NCBI RefSeq assembly: GCF_017163755.1
Contig: NZ_JAFIWC010000007.1
Location: 1-64,000 of the forward strand
DNA length: 64,000 bases
Source of the DNA: Xanthomonas sp.
GTDB lineage: Bacteria > Pseudomonadota > Gammaproteobacteria > Xanthomonadales > Xanthomonadaceae
Direction of reading: 5' to 3'
The notes below the pieces were generated by a model. That model ran no database searches, was not told the DNA's origin, and was given only the letters and a program-made list of their open reading frames with translations. Shown piece by piece: positions 61,678-64,000 of the stretch (positions are counted from its first letter, which is position 1; every line of letters begins with the position of its first letter). The position numbers and the translations under genes were made by a program.

Positions 61678-64000
61678 TCAGCCGGTGTTCTGCACGCCCT
61701 GCGAGACGCCGTTGACGCAGGCCACCAGCGCGCGCAGCAGCGCTTCGTCTTCGCCGCCGGTCTGCCGCCAGCGCCGCAGCAGGTCCACCTGCAGCACGCT
61801 GATCGGGTCGATGTAGGGGTTGCGCAGGCGGATCGACAGCGCCAGGCGCGGATCGTGCTGCAGCAGCGTCTGCTGCCCGGTCAGCGCCTTGACCCAGCGC
61901 TTGGTCAGCGCCAGCTCCGCGCCGATGCGCGGGAAGAACGCCTCGTGCAGCGGCCCGGCCAGGCGCGAGAACATCTCGGCGATGTTGAGGTCGCCCTTGG
62001 ACAGCACCATCGCGATGTCGTCCAGGAAAGTGCGGAAGAACGGCCAGTCGCGGGCCATCTCGCGCAGCGCGTCCTCGTGGCCGGCGTCGGCGGCCGCCTG
62101 CAGGCCGCTGCCCACCCCGTACCAGCCGGGGATCACCGCGCGCGCCTGGCTCCATGCGAACACCCACGGGATCGCGCGCAGGTTGGACAGCGCCGCGTTC
62201 TGGCCCAGCCGCCGCGACGGCCGCGAACCCAGGGTCATGCACTCGATCACGTCGATCGGCGTGGCCAGGCGGAAGTACTGCATGAAGTCCTTGGCGCCGA
62301 CGAAGTCGCGGTAGGCGCCGGAGCTGCGCTCGGCGACCAGGTCCATCACCGGCCGCCACTGCGCCTCGCGCGGCTCGTCCGCGCGCGGGCGCAGGCTCGA
62401 CAGCAGCACCGCGCCGGTCATCTGTTCCAGCGAGCGCAGCGCCAGCGCGCGGATGCCGTACTTGCGATGGATCACCTCGCCCTGCTCGGTGACCCGCAGG
62501 CGGCCGTCGACGCTGCCGCGCGGCGCCGCTTCCAGCGCGCGCGTGGTCTTGCCGCCGCCGCGCACGATCGAACCGCCGCGGCCGTGGAAGAAGGTCAGGC
62601 GGATGCCGAGTTCGGCGGCGGCGTCGAGCAGCTCCACCTGCGCGCGCTGCAGGCCCCAGCGCGAGGCGGCGATGCCGCCGTCCTTGCCGCTGTCCGAATA
62701 GCCGAGCATCACCATCTGCACGTCGTCGCGCGCCGCCAGGTGGCGGCGGTAGACCGGATCGGCGAGCAGGTCGCGCAGCGTGTCGGTGCCGCCGCGCAGG
62801 TCGTCCACGGTCTCGAACAGCGGCACGATGTCCAGCGGCACCGCGCCGTCGGCGTCGACCAGGCCGCCGCGCCGCGCTAGGGCCAGCACGGTCAGCACGT
62901 CGGCGCGATTGTGCGCCATGCTGATGATGTAGCTGCCCAGCGCGTCGGCGCCGTGGCGCTTGCGCGCGTCGGCCAGCGCGGCGAACACCGCGTCCAGCCG
63001 CGCGTTGCCTTCGTCGCCGGCGGCGGCCGGCAGCGTGCGCTCGCCGCCGGCGTAGGCGCCGAGCGCGGCCGCGCGTTCGTGCGCCGGACGCGACTCCCAG
63101 TCCGCCTCGCCCAGCGCGGCGGCCACCGCGCGCGCATGCACGCTGGACTCCTGGCGCACGTCCAGCCGCGCCAGGTGGAAGCCGAAGCTGCGCACCCGCC
63201 ACAGCAGCCGGCGCACCGCGAACCAGCCCGCGTGCAGGCCCTTGTTGGCCTGCAGGCTGTCGAGGATCAGCTGCAGGTCGTGCTCCAGTTCGGCCGGGGC
63301 GGCGTAGGCGCCCGGCGCGTCGTCCAGCGTGGCCTGCAGCCGCGCGCGCATCAGGTCGTTGAACAGCCGGTACGGCATGTCGCCGTGGCGCGGGCGCGAG
63401 CCGGCGGCGGCGTCGGGCAGCAGCTGGCGGTAGCGTTCCAGCTGCGCCAGCAGCGCATCGCTGACCGCCACCAGCGTGGTCGACTGGCTGAGCAGGCTGG
63501 CCAGCTGCCACAGTTCCTTCAGGTAGCGGTCGAGCACCGCGCGCCGCTGCGCGTCCAGGGTGGCGGTGATGGTCCTGGCATCGACGTTCGGATTGCCGTC
63601 CATGTCCCCGCCGACCCAGGTGCCGAAGCGCAGCAGCCGCGGCAGCGCCAGGGTCTGGCCGTAGGTCTGTTCGACCGCCTGCTCCAGCGTCTCGTACAGC
63701 ACCGGGATCACCCGGTACAGCACCTGGGTCAGGTAGAAGCCCACGTGCTCGCGCTCGTCGTCCACGGTGGGCCGCACCGGCGAGGAATCGGCGGTCTGCC
63801 ACGACGCGGTCAGCGCCATGCGGAAGCGCGCCGCATCGGTGGCCTGCTCGCCCGGGGTGCGCATGCCGTCGAGGTTGTCGACCAGGCTGGCGACCATCAG
63901 CTGCTCCTTCTCCAGCAGCGCGCGCCGCACCGCCTCGGTCGGGTGCGCGGTGAACACCGGCTCCACGTCGATGCGTGGCAGCCAGTCGCCCAGTTCCTGC
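61678..64000 (-). CDS. ppc: Phosphoenolpyruvate carboxylase (5' end outside window)
   Basis: The C-terminal ~774 residues of PEPC, which makes oxaloacetate from PEP and bicarbonate to fill the TCA cycle. Visible: [11 protein letters not shown] with the catalytic His, [29 protein letters not shown], and the canonical C terminus QNTG. Reading stays open to the window edge (about 130 residues at the N terminus are missing); a start at 63966 would be inside the conserved part and is not real. It is followed by the tetR operon after 80 bases. Confidence 0.97.
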   Translation of the reverse strand, partial: QELGDWLPRIDVEPVFTAHPTEAVRRALLEKEQLMVASLVDNLDGMRTPGEQATDAARFRMALTASWQTADSSPVRPTVDDEREHVGFYLTQVLYRVIPVLYETLEQAVEQTYGQTLALPRLLRFGTWVGGDMDGNPNVDARTITATLDAQRRAVLDRYLKELWQLASLLSQSTTLVAVSDALLAQLERYRQLLPDAAAGSRPRHGDMPYRLFNDLMRARLQATLDDAPGAYAAPAELEHDLQLILDSLQANKGLHAGWFAVRRLLWRVRSFGFHLARLDVRQESSVHARAVAAALGEADWESRPAHERAAALGAYAGGERTLPAAAGDEGNARLDAVFAALADARKRHGADALGSYIISMAHNRADVLTVLALARRGGLVDADGAVPLDIVPLFETVDDLRGGTDTLRDLLADPVYRRHLAARDDVQMVMLGYSDSGKDGGIAASRWGLQRAQVELLDAAAELGIRLTFFHGRGGSIVRGGGKTTRALEAAPRGSVDGRLRVTEQGEVIHRKYGIRALALRSLEQMTGAVLLSSLRPRADEPREAQWRPVMDLVAERSSGAYRDFVGAKDFMQYFRLATPIDVIECMTLGSRPSRRLGQNAALSNLRAIPWVFAWSQARAVIPGWYGVGSGLQAAADAGHEDALREMARDWPFFRTFLDDIAMVLSKGDLNIAEMFSRLAGPLHEAFFPRIGAELALTKRWVKALTGQQTLLQHDPRLALSIRLRNPYIDPISVLQVDLLRRWRQTGGEDEALLRALVACVNGVSQGVQNTG

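Overview
The window is an ordinary-looking chromosomal stretch from a very GC-rich gammaproteobacterium of the Xanthomonadaceae, most likely Xanthomonas itself, possibly one of the high-GC early-branching species. The evidence is gene order (lptD-surA-pdxA-rsmA-apaG-apaH, then lgt-thyA-folA), the protein sequences, and two repeat families: a REP-like element beginning TGTAGGAGCGGC and G-rich heptamer arrays. I see no rRNA, tRNA, CRISPR, phage, plasmid or insertion sequence. Coding density is high, and the GC bias throws very long shadow ORFs on the opposite strand.

Layout. 1-13.5 kb: DUF2007 protein and a glutathione S-transferase (minus), glnS, an AraC regulator with a DMT exporter, a lipoprotein, a deaminase and rlmM, a Tat-exported oxidoreductase divergent from an SMP-30-like protein, an unknown 240-aa protein, an EF-hand protein, then two overlapping ubiquinone hydroxylases. 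13.8-23 kb: a membrane protein with PduO-type adenosyltransferase, a histone-deacetylase-like enzyme, then the lptD-surA-pdxA-rsmA-apaG-apaH run for outer-membrane assembly, vitamin B6, rRNA methylation and Ap4A control. 23.3-29 kb (minus): folA-thyA-lgt, two TPM-domain proteins with LemA, TerC and DgkA. 29-36 kb: an SGNH hydrolase, a two-component system, and tesA divergent from a YbbA/YbbP-type ABC transporter.

36-43.7 kb: a GlxA-type regulator, a trypsin-like protease, then a heme-acquisition locus (hemP, TonB-dependent receptor, two accessory proteins) behind a promoter overlapped by a Fur-box-like site, and an aldo/keto reductase. 43.9-48 kb: NupC with a ribokinase-family kinase (nucleoside salvage), dusB and a methyltransferase. 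48-53.6 kb: a YdjM-like membrane hydrolase, an LpxH-like phosphoesterase overlapping a two-domain acyltransferase that looks like the bifunctional ornithine-lipid synthase OlsF, and metK with a clear terminator. 53.8-57.8 kb: small heat-shock protein, GT4 glycosyltransferase and glycogen-debranching-like enzyme, with a sigma-32-type promoter ahead of the first. 58-61.6 kb: a tightly overlapping TetR / Lnb-domain protein / lipoprotein-hydrolase operon with a perfect palindromic operator. The window ends inside ppc.

The most interesting observations are (i) heptameric G-rich arrays placed directly after the stop codons of three genes, always with the G-rich strand as the coding strand, so the transcripts could carry 3' G-quadruplexes, one array having been absorbed into the 5' end of folA; (ii) the TetR/Lnb/lipase operon as an uncharacterised lipoprotein or lipid-remodelling module; (iii) the OlsF-like acyltransferase fusion; and (iv) a REP element that supplies the stop codon of pdxA.
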